Source: a bacterium (lineage in GTDB: Bacteria > Caldisericota > Caldisericia > UBA6126). From it: a stretch of 45,417 bases of DNA. The notes under the pieces were generated by a model. That model was not told where the DNA came from and made no database searches. It saw nothing but the letters and a program-made list of their open reading frames with translations. A program made the translations under genes and the position numbers. Below are positions 1-8,601 of this stretch, piece after piece. Within the stretch, counting starts at the first letter, position 1. The number at the start of each line of letters is the position of its first letter. The stretch is taken from contig JAJFUD010000042.1 in assembly GCA_021372585.1 (NCBI GenBank), forward strand, positions 1 to 45,417, written 5' to 3'.

Positions 1-42
1 TGTTGGGCAAGCTTGCCCAACAACTCCGTCCCCGTGGGCACG
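1..42. repeat. REP-like repeat, copy 1 (palindromic junction)
   Basis: Bases 1-22 form a perfect 22-bp palindrome made of two opposed repeat ends (TGTTGGGCA and TGCCCAACA). The rest continues into the shared core ACTCCGTCCCCGTGGG seen again at 901-932 and, in the other orientation, at 37737-37770 and 39701-39773. The core can fold as a CCCC-GT-GGGG hairpin. It lies just downstream of the RAYT transposase gene, where REP-type substrates of these enzymes usually sit. The copy is cut by the window edge, so its true extent is unknown. Confidence 0.7.
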
Positions 43-51
43 TTGATGTAA

Positions 52-825
52 TCAGATTTTGTCAATTATTTTCCTACTAATCCCCGTTATTCGCTCAATC
101 TGTCTGTTAGATAAGTGATAATCGTTTTTTATTCTTCTTAGACAGCCATCTCTTCGTTGAAGATCGAATTTTTGTAATTCCCTTCCACTGTTGACTTTGA
201 AGAGAGATTTGATGATTTCTGTTGCTTTGTAGTCGTTTAGGCGACGGTTTTCTTCTATCTCAAGACAAGTATCATCGTTTTCCTTTTGGTGATACTCTTT
301 AAAGCTTTTCAGGGCTTTTTTTGGATCATTATCAAACATCTTCATCACTAAATCAGTCTCCAGCAAGCCTAGTGTATCGTTTTGAAACCGAGAATAAAAT
401 TGATAGCTAGACCATCTATAGAATTCAAGGTTTTTAACTAAACCAGCTTTAAAAGGATTGTAATGAATGTATCGAAGAGCAGTTAAAAAATACGCTTCAT
501 CTTCAACAGGTTCGCTTTTAAATCTATCTTGGAAAAGATTTCCAATGCGATCGTATTTATGGTTATACCAATAGACATAACTGCCACAGATTCTTCGCAT
601 GATTTGTTCTAAAGTTTCTTTCCCAACTTTTAATAACAAATGAACATGATTGCTCATTAAACAATAAGCATAAATTTGGTACCCGCTGATTTCCTTGTAT
701 TTGTGCAGAACCAGTAAGAATTTTTCTTTATCGAGCTCTTCTTCAAATATTCTTTGACGGTTGATTCCTCGCAGGATGATATGATACAATCCGTTGTCGC
801 TTTTCAATCTTGCATGTCTTGGCAT
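52..825 (-). CDS. REP-associated tyrosine transposase (RAYT, Y1_Tnp/TnpA_REP family)
   Basis: This is a 257-residue HUH single-strand endonuclease of the IS200-like Y1 family, in the RAYT branch that acts on REP hairpins. The HUH metal-binding motif is visible as MSNHVHLLL (His60, His62). A tyrosine-rich SYVYWYN segment near residues 82-88 should hold the catalytic Tyr, and IHYNPFKAGLV, typical of this family, follows. The C-terminal 60 residues look helix-turn-helix-like (SNRQIERITGISRKII). The start is supported by AAGGAGG at 832-838, six bases upstream, and by a near-consensus promoter. No frameshift or stop interrupts it, and GC-rich REP-like repeats lie on both sides, so it may be active. 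These enzymes are usually domesticated single-copy genes rather than self-mobile insertion sequences. Confidence 0.93.
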   Translation of the reverse strand: MPRHARLKSDNGLYHIILRGINRQRIFEEELDKEKFLLVLHKYKEISGYQIYAYCLMSNHVHLLLKVGKETLEQIMRRICGSYVYWYNHKYDRIGNLFQDRFKSEPVEDEAYFLTALRYIHYNPFKAGLVKNLEFYRWSSYQFYSRFQNDTLGLLETDLVMKMFDNDPKKALKSFKEYHQKENDDTCLEIEENRRLNDYKATEIIKSLFKVNSGRELQKFDLQRRDGCLRRIKNDYHLSNRQIERITGISRKIIDKI

Positions 826-842
826 TTTTTACCTCCTTCATG

Positions 843-871
843 AATATATCGTAACCAGGTTATAGTGTCAA
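843..871 (-). promoter_or_regulatory. Promoter of the RAYT gene
   Basis: On the minus strand, TTGACA (871-866) and TATATT (848-843) are separated by 17 bases. The SD AAGGAGG follows closely, so the 5' UTR would be short. This is a textbook housekeeping sigma-factor promoter and supports expression of the transposase. Confidence 0.8.
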
Positions 872-900
872 TAATTTGTTTATAATGATGCTCAATTTTA

Positions 901-932
901 TGCCCAACAACTCCGTCCCCGTGGGGAAGGTT
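901..932. repeat. REP-like repeat, copy 2
   Basis: TGCCCAACAACTCCGTCCCC followed by GTGGGGAAGG. It has the same orientation as the core of copy 1 and lies upstream of the RAYT promoter, so the transposase gene is bracketed. It differs from the reverse complement of copy 3 (37737-37770) by a single T/C over about 30 bases. It abuts the stop codon of the neighbouring membrane-protein gene. Confidence 0.8.
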
Positions 933-1683
933 AGTAGGAGGGGTCGAGGCAGGCGCGGGTGAGGTAGTAGTCGTTGGAAAGTAAGAGCTGAAGGATATCA
1001 TCAACACGTTGTTTGATCCACAAGGTCTCACAGGTGTTGCCCAACGCTAACAAGTTCTTGATGTCGGATTCCAACCAATAGGGTGCAAGTAAGGGTATCT
1101 GTAGGTTGATCAATTGGATGGAAGCTTGGATTTTGTCCCCTTCTGCATCCGTCCGGATCAACTGCTTTAAGTGGTTCCATTCCTGAACCAATCTGTCAGC
1201 AAGAAATACCGGCTCTGTCCTGCCTAAGTAGCGGTTATAATCGGAAAACTGGTTATGAAGTACGGTGATTTCATCCACCTGAGAGGGGATTTTTTCCGGT
1301 TTTAATCGATAATCTACCGTCATCTCTTTGAGAGACACGAACGGATCTTCCGGAGCAATCTCTGGATAGAACCAGTTCATGGGTTTGCTGAACTTGACTA
1401 ATCGCTGTGAAGCCACCAGCCATTTCTGGGCATTTTCGATCTCCGTTTTCCCTTCCCGGGCATCCTGTTCCAAGCGAAGTGTAGCTTTCCACCAGATTGT
1501 ATAAGCTTTCGGATACCGACTGGAATACCAGCCTTTACAGGAAAACCAACCAGCGAAACATACTGAAACCAGCAGTACTATGAGGAATATCCCTTTTCGG
1601 TAACGATGCCACCAGGTTAACCATATGGCTGGCTTCGGGGAAAGTTTTTGCCTTTTTTTATTCTTCTTCAGCGTTCTGGGCAT
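931..1683 (-). CDS. Single-pass membrane protein of unknown function
   Basis: I do not recognise the family. From the ATG at 1683 the product is 250 residues: a basic cytoplasmic N-terminus (residues 1-28, rich in Lys/Arg), one hydrophobic segment at about 30-50 (GIFLIVLLVSVCFAGWF), and a mostly helical, Trp-rich extracytoplasmic part with no obvious catalytic motif. The frame stays open further upstream inside nadE, but the basic-then-hydrophobic N-terminus favours 1683, which gives a 26-base overlap with nadE. No good SD is visible, so translation may be coupled to nadE. It is the last gene of the long rpsO-to-nadE run, and its stop lies against a REP-like repeat, which could have trimmed the original C-terminus. 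Confidence 0.65.
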   Translation of the reverse strand: MPRTLKKNKKRQKLSPKPAIWLTWWHRYRKGIFLIVLLVSVCFAGWFSCKGWYSSRYPKAYTIWWKATLRLEQDAREGKTEIENAQKWLVASQRLVKFSKPMNWFYPEIAPEDPFVSLKEMTVDYRLKPEKIPSQVDEITVLHNQFSDYNRYLGRTEPVFLADRLVQEWNHLKQLIRTDAEGDKIQASIQLINLQIPLLAPYWLESDIKNLLALGNTCETLWIKQRVDDILQLLLSNDYYLTRACLDPSY

Positions 1684-2491
1684 CTTTGTTGTACCTGTAA
1701 TCCACACCGATGGTGCGGTTGGAGCATTTGCAGATGATGGGCATCCGCTGTTTATAATAGGATTTTTGCATTTTAGTCCGAACTTTGCGCACAATTTCTT
1801 CCGGAAACCCTTTTTCGATCATCTGCGGGATCGAATATTGTTCATCGACTAAGCAGTATAGGATGCTGTCTAAATCATCATAAGAAATCCCCAGCTCCCC
1901 TTCATCGGTCTGGTTTTCCCAGAGTTCTGCCGAGGGAGGTTTGCTGCGAATGGTGTCCGGGATATCAAGGTATTCTGCAAGAGCTTTGACTTGCGTTTTA
2001 TAAAGGTCTCCGATAGGCAGGATAGCGCAGGCACTGTCTCCGTACCAGGTTGAGTAACCGACCATTATCTCTGTTTTATTACCAGAGCCGACAACCAGAG
2101 CCTTTTCTCTGGCGCTGACATCAAACAGAGTGACCATGCGTAACCTGGCCAGCACGTTTCCTTTTCTTAACGGGTCGTTTATCTGTCTTTCCTGAAAAAA
2201 AAGATTCGCCAACCCTGTAATTGTGTATTTTTCCACCGGTACGTGCAATTGGTCAGCTAAAGCCTGAACGTCCCTATCTGAGGAGGCGATGTCCCGGTAA
2301 GGCATGTATAATAATCTTATCTTACCTTGTAACGCTTCGTAAGAGAGTTTCGCGACCACAGAAGAGTCCAGTCCACCTGAAAGAGAGATCACCGCGCCCT
2401 GGAGATTCGATTTTCGGACCTCTTCCTGAATAAACTGTTGGATAACTTGACAGGTAAAAGCGGGATCAAATGCTGGTAAAGGCAACATCAT
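1658..2491 (-). CDS. nadE: NAD+ synthetase (ATP pyrophosphatase domain)
   Basis: The 277-residue protein adenylates and amidates nicotinic acid adenine dinucleotide to make NAD+. The PP-loop SGGLDSS is at residues 38-44. Further family segments are LYMPYR, GSGNKTEIMVGYSTWYGDSA and PIGDLYKTQVKALAEYLDIP, then KPPSAELWENQTDEGELGISYDDLD. It has only the synthetase domain: the nitrilase-type glutaminase found fused N-terminally in glutamine-dependent NadE is instead encoded by the gene directly upstream. The two genes overlap by ATGA at 2488-2491, preceded by a GAGGAGG-like SD. This suggests a two-subunit enzyme supplied with ammonia by its partner. The C-terminus (KMQKSYYKQRMPI) is typical of the family. 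Confidence 0.93.
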   Translation of the reverse strand: MMLPLPAFDPAFTCQVIQQFIQEEVRKSNLQGAVISLSGGLDSSVVAKLSYEALQGKIRLLYMPYRDIASSDRDVQALADQLHVPVEKYTITGLANLFFQERQINDPLRKGNVLARLRMVTLFDVSAREKALVVGSGNKTEIMVGYSTWYGDSACAILPIGDLYKTQVKALAEYLDIPDTIRSKPPSAELWENQTDEGELGISYDDLDSILYCLVDEQYSIPQMIEKGFPEEIVRKVRTKMQKSYYKQRMPIICKCSNRTIGVDYRYNKDAQNAEEE

Positions 2492-3309
2492 TCCTCCTCT
2501 CTGGACCAGGCTGAAAAGGATTGTTGTTCATAGGATAACGGCAGGATACGGTTTTTTCTTTCGAGTTCCCGCCAATCTAAGTCTGCTATCTGAATATTTT
2601 CCGCTAAATACGTTCCTTTGGTCAGAATTTTCCCAAAAGGATCCACGGCGATGCTACCGCCATAATAGCAGATACCCTCTTCAAAACCGACCCGGTTGAC
2701 GAATACAAAGAACTGGTTGTTTTTCTCGGCATACCCCCGAACGGTTCTCTCGATAAAATCAGAGATGCCGGGTCCTTTTCCGGTGATATGGCGTAACGGA
2801 ACAGCCGAAGGAGCGAATATAACAGAAGTCCCCAGCTCTTTGCAACGCAAAACGGTGTCCATATGCCAGATATCCCGGCAGATCAATATACAGGCTTGAT
2901 GCCCATTCCGAAGCGGGAACGAGGTGATACGGTTCCCCGGTTTAAAATCCTTTCGGTCGCTAAACATTCCGTTAATCGGCAAATATACTTTTCGGTGGGT
3001 ATGCCGAAGTTCCCCACCGGAAAAAAAGGAGGCAGCGAGGTAGGCTGAGTGTTCGAATAGTTCAGGAAAGCTAGTAATAATATCAATTTTTTCAGAAGCT
3101 CTTCGCAAAGGATCCAGCTTTGGACTGTCCAACGGAATCGCTTGTGTAAGAGCAAGATCCTGCAGGGAATAGCCTGTTAAAGCCATTTCAGGAAAGATCA
3201 CACATTCCGCTCCCGCATCCACCGCTAATTGAATATAGGTAAGGTGCTTTTGAAGGTTACACTGAAACTGAGCTAATTCAATATTTATTTGTGCCAGAGC
3301 GATTTTCAT
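2488..3309 (-). CDS. Nitrilase-superfamily amidohydrolase, probable glutaminase partner of NadE
   Basis: This 273-residue carbon-nitrogen hydrolase has the full catalytic triad: Glu41 (FPEMALTGY), Lys107 (HRKVYLP) and Cys144 (ICRDIW). The flanking words ALTGYSLQDL, LPINGMFSDRKDFKPG and CRDIW resemble the glutaminase domain of Gln-dependent NAD synthetase more than other nitrilase branches. It overlaps nadE by four bases, so I infer that it releases ammonia from glutamine for NadE. I chose the ATG at 3309 because it overlaps the stop of the preceding gene (ATGA); an in-frame ATG at 3318 is also possible and adds MGL. Other activities (omega-amidase, carbamoylputrescine amidase) cannot be excluded from motifs alone. 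Confidence 0.85.
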   Translation of the reverse strand: MKIALAQINIELAQFQCNLQKHLTYIQLAVDAGAECVIFPEMALTGYSLQDLALTQAIPLDSPKLDPLRRASEKIDIITSFPELFEHSAYLAASFFSGGELRHTHRKVYLPINGMFSDRKDFKPGNRITSFPLRNGHQACILICRDIWHMDTVLRCKELGTSVIFAPSAVPLRHITGKGPGISDFIERTVRGYAEKNNQFFVFVNRVGFEEGICYYGGSIAVDPFGKILTKGTYLAENIQIADLDWRELERKNRILPLSYEQQSFSAWSREEE

Positions 3310-3833
3310 GAGGCCCATTTCCCTTTACGGATGATCTGAATCAGCATGGTTCCCCCTATCCCCACTGCGATAGATTGCCCAATCAGGATATAAGAAGCAT
3401 TCATGAGATATAATACCCAAAAGGAAATTCGGATGCCATGATGGGGAATGTTATACTGGAGATAAGTCAGATAAAGGCTTACTCCAAAAGCATTCACCAG
3501 TATCGGTGGAAGCAACGCCAGGTATACTGCCTGTTTTGATTTAATCTTACTGCAATAATAAGTTAGTATAGCGGCTATGAGAGTACAGATTGATCCGCCG
3601 ATAATATCATACAATCCGTACCCGGAAAAAATATTGGACAGCGAACAACCCAATGTTAATCCAATAATGGTTTCCGGAAAGAAAAACGGAAGTATCGTCA
3701 ACATCTCCGAGATTCTGACTTGAATCACCTGGTAAGAGATTGGTTTGAAGAGTAACGTGATCGCCACATACAAAGCCATTACTACGGCGGACCGAATCAT
3801 GAGCTTGGTGGTTAAATTTCCGTTAATCAACAA
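3306..3833 (-). CDS. queT: QueT-family transporter (ECF substrate-binding S component)
   Basis: The 175-residue integral membrane protein has about five or six hydrophobic segments. The family signature is QVRISEMLTILPFFFPETIIGLTLGCSLSNIFSGYGLYDIIGG, near residues 36-82. QueT proteins are S components of energy-coupling-factor transporters, predicted to import queuosine precursors (preQ0/preQ1); the EcfA/EcfT module is normally encoded elsewhere and shared. The gene follows RNase J by three bases and has no room for the preQ1 riboswitch that often precedes queT, so it depends on the upstream operon. A related ECF S-component specificity is the alternative. Confidence 0.85.
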   Translation of the reverse strand: MLINGNLTTKLMIRSAVVMALYVAITLLFKPISYQVIQVRISEMLTILPFFFPETIIGLTLGCSLSNIFSGYGLYDIIGGSICTLIAAILTYYCSKIKSKQAVYLALLPPILVNAFGVSLYLTYLQYNIPHHGIRISFWVLYLMNASYILIGQSIAVGIGGTMLIQIIRKGKWAS

Positions 3834-3836
3834 TCT

Positions 3837-5480
3837 TTACGCTCCCAAAACCGTGACAAATATGATCGGATTCCGGCGAACTTCCGAGGTGATAAACGAG
3901 GAGAGATACCCCTTCACCATTTTTTCCAAATCAGCCGCGTTGCCGTTTTGATTCGACCATTTCACCACGACTTCTTCAATCCCCTTTTTGGCCAATAGGA
4001 ACAACTCACTGGAGAATTTGGTGGACATCAATCCTTTGGTCTCAATGATCGGATCGGTAGACATTTTCCTGGTTTTCTTGTTCACCAAAATAACAGCGTT
4101 GAGCACGCCTTCACGGGATAACCGTTTTCTCTCGTCGATAACGGAATATTCGATATCGCCTACCATTTTCCCGTCAATGAATACCGGTTCGGCCGGGATT
4201 CTTCCGATCTTTGTCAGTTGGTTTTTATTTAAGGAGATGATCGTCCCATTTTCCACGATGACGGTATTGCTGGCAGGGATGCCTGTCGCCTGGGCGATTT
4301 GGGTGTGGGCATACATCTGCCTGTACTCACCGTGAATGGGGATAAAAAACTTGGGCTTCAGGATCGACAACATCAACCTAAGGTCCTCTTTGCTGCCATG
4401 TCCTGAGACATGCACACCTTCCCGCTTGTAAATAACTTCTGCGCCATGCTTTAGGAGGCTATCGATTACCTGGCAGACAAAGCGTTCATTTCCCGGGATC
4501 GGGTCGGCTGAGATGATGACCACGTCACCCTTTTTTATCTGTAAGCTGTCATGATTGTTTCTGGCTAATCTGGTCAGCCCGGAAAACGGCTCTCCCTGAG
4601 TGCCTGTGGTCAGAATCAGGATTTCTGAATCGGGAATTTGAGCAGCCTGCGCATAAGAGATCAATTGCGATTGATCCACCTGGAAGTATTTCAGCTTAGA
4701 GGCGACCTGAATGACCTGCAAGATGGATTTTCCATCGACTAGTACTTTCCGGTTTACTTTTTTGGCGATATCAAACACCTGCTGGAGTCGGTGCAGATTT
4801 GTGGAAAAGGTGCCGACAAAGACACGCTGATTAGTACCACGAATCAGATCCTCCAGCTTTTGACCCACCGTTTTTTCGGAACCGGTAAAACCTTCTTCAT
4901 CCGCATTGGTGCTATCCCCCATATAAAGGAGCACGCCTTGTTTTCCCGCCTGAGCCAAACTCTGCAAATCAATCGGTTTGTTATCAATCGGAGTCAGGTC
5001 AACCTTAAAATCCCCCGATTCCACGATCGAACCGAACGGGGTGTGAAATACAGTGCTAAAACCATCCGGGATACTATGGGTCATCCGGATAAAATCGACT
5101 TTGGTCTTCCCAATTGTGTAAGTGGAGGGCAATTTCACCTCAACAAAATTCAATGCCTTTGACATATAGGACGGTAATTCTTCTTTTAAGATACCAAGGG
5201 TTAAAGGACTTGAATAGATCGGCACTTTAATCTTGTCAGCAAAGTACCGGATGGCACCAATATGGTCTGCATGACCGTGAGATAAAATGATGCCTTTTAA
5301 TTTGTCAATATTGTCCAGCAAGTACGTTATGTCCGGAATGACTTTATCGATACCCAACAGTTCTGCACCGGGAAATTTAAATCCCGCGTCCAGCAAGATG
5401 GATTCATTCTCAAACTCGAACAACGTCATATTTTTTCCAATTTCTTCAATTCCGCCTAAAAAAACTACTCTTAATTTCAT
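3837..5480 (-). CDS. rnj: Ribonuclease J (metallo-beta-lactamase/beta-CASP RNase)
   Basis: The 547-residue enzyme has 5'-3' exonuclease and endonuclease activity on RNA. The zinc motif HGHADH is at residues 68-73, followed by the second-metal and beta-CASP segments (ESGDFKVD, GDSTNADEEGFTGSE, FVGTFSTNLHRLQQ, ILTTGTQGEPFSGLTRLA, HVSGHGSKEDLRLML, PKFFIPIHGEYRQM) and a C-terminal RNase J domain. Length matches the family. An upstream in-frame ATG exists at 5501, but the ATG at 5480 overlaps the UDG stop as ATGA and gives the normal N-terminus (MKLRVVFLGGIEEIGKN). It shares an operon with pnp and rpsO, which groups the main RNA decay enzymes. Confidence 0.96.
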   Translation of the reverse strand: MKLRVVFLGGIEEIGKNMTLFEFENESILLDAGFKFPGAELLGIDKVIPDITYLLDNIDKLKGIILSHGHADHIGAIRYFADKIKVPIYSSPLTLGILKEELPSYMSKALNFVEVKLPSTYTIGKTKVDFIRMTHSIPDGFSTVFHTPFGSIVESGDFKVDLTPIDNKPIDLQSLAQAGKQGVLLYMGDSTNADEEGFTGSEKTVGQKLEDLIRGTNQRVFVGTFSTNLHRLQQVFDIAKKVNRKVLVDGKSILQVIQVASKLKYFQVDQSQLISYAQAAQIPDSEILILTTGTQGEPFSGLTRLARNNHDSLQIKKGDVVIISADPIPGNERFVCQVIDSLLKHGAEVIYKREGVHVSGHGSKEDLRLMLSILKPKFFIPIHGEYRQMYAHTQIAQATGIPASNTVIVENGTIISLNKNQLTKIGRIPAEPVFIDGKMVGDIEYSVIDERKRLSREGVLNAVILVNKKTRKMSTDPIIETKGLMSTKFSSELFLLAKKGIEEVVVKWSNQNGNAADLEKMVKGYLSSFITSEVRRNPIIFVTVLGA

Positions 5481-6043
5481 ATCTTTTTCTCTTTCAACCA
5501 TTTCTGTAAAATTTTAAAATCACTTTCTAATACACTCAATATCTCCCGACGGTACAGGGCTGCTGCAGGATGGTAAGTCGGCATATAGTACATACCATCA
5601 ATAAACAATATCTGTCCTCTGACTTTGGAAACGCTGAATTGAGGGCCTATTAACGAACTCAATGCTGAATTACCCAGAACGCAGATGATTTTTGGTTGCA
5701 ACCAGGCAATCTGAGCAATTAGATACGGTTTGCAACATTCCAATTCCTGAGCAGTGGGAGCACGGTTATTCGGGGGGCGGCATTTGACGGTATTCCCGAT
5801 AAATACTTCCTGACGAGTCAGATGAATGGTGACGAGTAATCGATCCAATAATTTACCGGCTTCTCCAACAAAGGGTCTTCCCTGTAAATCTTCATTGGCG
5901 CCCGGACCTTCCCCAACCAGCATCAGTTCCGGCTCTAATGAACCTTCCCCGGGAACAGCGTTCGTCCTATTCCGGGATAGATCACATTCATTACAAGAAA
6001 CTATCTTTTGAAGTAAGGTCTGCCATACTTCCTCTCTAGTCAT
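5477..6043 (-). CDS. Family 4 uracil-DNA glycosylase (4Fe-4S)
   Basis: This 188-residue enzyme removes uracil from DNA in base excision repair. Motif A is seen in LMLVGEGPGANEDLQGRPFVGEAGKLLD and the C-terminal motif in PTYHPAAALYRRE. Cys17 and Cys20 (CNECDL), with Cys residues near KCRPPNNR and ELECCKPYL, match the cluster ligands of family 4. The N-terminal SCNECDLSRNRTNAVPGEG is typical. It sits between pnp (46-base gap) and RNase J (ATGA overlap), so it is co-transcribed with RNA-processing genes. Family 4 enzymes are often from thermophiles but are also common in Clostridia and mesophiles, so this is no proof of thermophily. Confidence 0.94.
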   Translation of the reverse strand: MTREEVWQTLLQKIVSCNECDLSRNRTNAVPGEGSLEPELMLVGEGPGANEDLQGRPFVGEAGKLLDRLLVTIHLTRQEVFIGNTVKCRPPNNRAPTAQELECCKPYLIAQIAWLQPKIICVLGNSALSSLIGPQFSVSKVRGQILFIDGMYYMPTYHPAAALYRREILSVLESDFKILQKWLKEKKI

Positions 6044-6089
6044 TATTCTCTCACCAACTCAATCAGAACAAACCAACGGAAGAACCGGA

Positions 6090-8186
6090 CTAACTTAGCC
6101 CTTTCATCGTTAGACTGACTTTCCCTTCATCGTCAATTCGTATTACTTTCACTAATACTTCCTGCCCGATCTTCAGATAGTCTTCCACCTTGTTGATACG
6201 CTGTTTGGAGTTCGATATCTCTGAGATATGCAATAAACCGTCTTTGCCTTTTTGCAATTCGACAAAAGCACCAAACTCCCGTATGCTGACTACTTTTCCT
6301 TTATAAATTTTCCCAAGTTCAATATCATCCGTAAGCTCACCTACACGGTAGATAGCTTGCTCCATATGCTCTTCATCCGGTGAAGTGATGTACACTTTTC
6401 CATCCGGTTCGATATCAATCTTCACGCCTGTCTCTTCGATAATTTTCTTGATATTCTTACCCTGAGGTCCGATTAAATCACCAATCTTATCCGGTCTGAT
6501 TTGCAACACCCTGAGGCGTGGCGCGTATTTCGATAAATTATCCCGTGTATCAGGAATAGCCTGAAGCATGGTATTCAGGATAAACAATCTCGCCTTTTTG
6601 GCTTTTTCCAAACCCTCCCGAATGACTTCCATCGAAACTTTCTGTGTTTTGACATCCATCTGCAGGGCTGTGATACCGTTCAGTGTACCTGCCACCTTAA
6701 AATCCATATCTCCTGTCGCGTCTTCGACCCCTTGAATATCTGTCAGGATCTTGTAGCCATCGTCATCGGTAATCAAACCCATCGCAATACCGGCAACAGG
6801 ATTCTTAATCGGGACACCGGCATCCATTAGGGCAAGCGTGCTTCCACACACTGAAGCCATGGAACTGGAGCCGTTGGATTCGAGTACTTCCGAAACCACA
6901 TGGATTGTGTAAGGAAAATCTTCTTCGGAGGGAACCATGGGGAGTAAAGATCTCTCAGCCAAAGCGCCGTGCCCCACTTCTCGTCGGCCGGGTCCTCGTA
7001 AAGGCCTGACTTCTCCAACGCTGAAGGAGGGAAAGTTATAAAAATGCATATAGTGCTTCGTCTCTTCTTCGCTGAGTCCTTCGATCAGCTGACCTTCACC
7101 TTTGGCGCCCAACGTGACAATAGAGAGCACCTGAGTCTGACCACGAGTGAATAATCCTGAACCGTGGGCTCTCGGTAACAAACCCACCTCAATACTGATG
7201 GGACGAATCTCATCATCTGCCCTGCCATCAGGGCGTTTGTTCTCTTTAATGATTTTTTTCCGAACGTATTGGTGGATAAATTTTTCAAATGCCAAATCCA
7301 GTTCTGCCACTCTTTCCTCAAAGGATGAGTCCAGCATCAAATGCATCTCTTTCTGAAGATCGGTCACCGCATTCTCACGCTGTTGTTTATTGGCGTTAAA
7401 CAGCACATTCTCTATTTTCGGCTCCAGGAAAGAGTTCACAGCCGCTTTTGCGTCATCGTTGCAAACAGGATCCGCTACGATCAGTTTGGTCTGAACGTGA
7501 GGGAATTGCTGAAGAATTTCTTTTTGCCAATCGATAAAAACTTGGTTTCTGGTATTCGCAAATTCAAATGCCTCCACCAATAACTCCTCCGGAATCTCTT
7601 TTGATCCTGCTTCCACCATCACGATCGATTTTTCAGTTTTCGCGACCACCAGGTCAAGGATGCTTTCATCTTCCATGGTAACGGAAGGGTTCAGCATAAA
7701 TTTGCCCTGGCTATTGCCTACACGCACAGAAGAAACCGGTCCGTCAAACGGAATTTCAGAGATACAGAGCGCCAAAGACGCAGCCTGGGACGCAATCATA
7801 TCCGGCTGGTTGATGCCATCGGAGGAAAGCACCATCGCCACCACCTGCACTTCATTGCGCAGATGTTTGGGGAATAATGGACGAAGGGGTCTGTCTAATA
7901 ACCGGGACTTTAGAATTTCGAAATCAGAAGGCTTTCCTCCCCGTTTAAAAAACCCCCCCGGAATTTTACCTGCTGCATACATTTTCTCCAGATAGTCCAC
8001 TGTCAACGGGAAAAAATCAATATCTTTCTTGGCTTCCGCAGAAATGGTCACCGAGACCAAAACCATGGTTTCCCCGGCGGTAGCAAAAACTGCTCCGCTT
8101 GCTTGTTTGGCTAGTTTACCAATATTAAAGGTGTATTCTATACCATCAATCTCTTTGTTAAATGTCCACTCTTTTTGTTCATTCAT
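6090..8186 (-). CDS. pnp: Polyribonucleotide nucleotidyltransferase (PNPase)
   Basis: The 698-residue phosphorolytic 3'-5' exoribonuclease has two RNase PH-like domains (about residues 1-220 and 310-540) with an all-helical linker between them. A KH domain (RPDKIGDLIGPQGKNIKKIIEETGVKIDIE) and an S1 domain (GKIYKGKVVSIREFGAFVELQKGKDGLLHISEIS) end the protein. Conserved core words are present: GKIPGGFFKRGGKPSDFEIL, SRLLDRPLRPLFP, RPDGRADDEIRPI, and the active-site region MDAGVPIKNPVAGIAMGL with ILTDIQGVEDATGDMDFKVAGT. Length and domain order are standard. It follows rpsO by 15 bases, the arrangement conserved across many bacteria. Confidence 0.98.
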   Translation of the reverse strand: MNEQKEWTFNKEIDGIEYTFNIGKLAKQASGAVFATAGETMVLVSVTISAEAKKDIDFFPLTVDYLEKMYAAGKIPGGFFKRGGKPSDFEILKSRLLDRPLRPLFPKHLRNEVQVVAMVLSSDGINQPDMIASQAASLALCISEIPFDGPVSSVRVGNSQGKFMLNPSVTMEDESILDLVVAKTEKSIVMVEAGSKEIPEELLVEAFEFANTRNQVFIDWQKEILQQFPHVQTKLIVADPVCNDDAKAAVNSFLEPKIENVLFNANKQQRENAVTDLQKEMHLMLDSSFEERVAELDLAFEKFIHQYVRKKIIKENKRPDGRADDEIRPISIEVGLLPRAHGSGLFTRGQTQVLSIVTLGAKGEGQLIEGLSEEETKHYMHFYNFPSFSVGEVRPLRGPGRREVGHGALAERSLLPMVPSEEDFPYTIHVVSEVLESNGSSSMASVCGSTLALMDAGVPIKNPVAGIAMGLITDDDGYKILTDIQGVEDATGDMDFKVAGTLNGITALQMDVKTQKVSMEVIREGLEKAKKARLFILNTMLQAIPDTRDNLSKYAPRLRVLQIRPDKIGDLIGPQGKNIKKIIEETGVKIDIEPDGKVYITSPDEEHMEQAIYRVGELTDDIELGKIYKGKVVSIREFGAFVELQKGKDGLLHISEISNSKQRINKVEDYLKIGQEVLVKVIRIDDEGKVSLTMKGLS

Positions 8187-8201
8187 TAGCTGGTTTTCCT
8201 T

Positions 8202-8468
8202 TTATCCACGAATATTCAAACGTGTGATTACCTCACTGTAACGAGTCATATCTGCTTTTTTCAAGTATCGAAGCAGTCGTTTCCTATGCCCGACCATTTT
8301 CAGCAACCCACGTCTTGAACTATGATCGTGTTTGTTGGTTAATAAATGATCAGATAATCCTTTGATTCTTTTGGTAAGAATAGCGATCTGAACCTCAGGT
8401 GATCCCGTGTCGTTCTCATGTAAGTGAAATTCATTAATTAATTCTAACTTTTCCTCTTTATTCAACAT
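8202..8468 (-). CDS. rpsO: 30S ribosomal protein S15
   Basis: The 88-residue primary 16S rRNA-binding protein of the small subunit shows the family hallmarks [53 protein letters not shown] and [13 protein letters not shown]. The length is exactly that of typical S15. The start codon is preceded by AAGGAGG. It is the first gene of the minus-strand operon that continues through pnp, UDG, RNase J and nadE. S15 often represses its own synthesis through its leader; I cannot identify that structure here with confidence. Confidence 0.98.
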   Translation of the reverse strand: MLNKEEKLELINEFHLHENDTGSPEVQIAILTKRIKGLSDHLLTNKHDHSSRRGLLKMVGHRKRLLRYLKKADMTRYSEVITRLNIRG

Positions 8469-8601
8469 TTCTGTCCTCCTTAAAGATAATTCCTAAAACA
8501 TAGATAGCGTTGAGGAAAACGCATAACCAAGTTAAAGGCAACTTCATACGGAGTAATAGTATAGGAGAGATTTTCTGAAAATAAAGTCTCTGGCTATTTC
8601 T

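Noticed and set aside
804-1031. Open frame opposite the RAYT upstream region and repeat copy 2
   Set aside because: It runs through a promoter, an SD and a GC-rich repeat; the translation is low-complexity with no domain.
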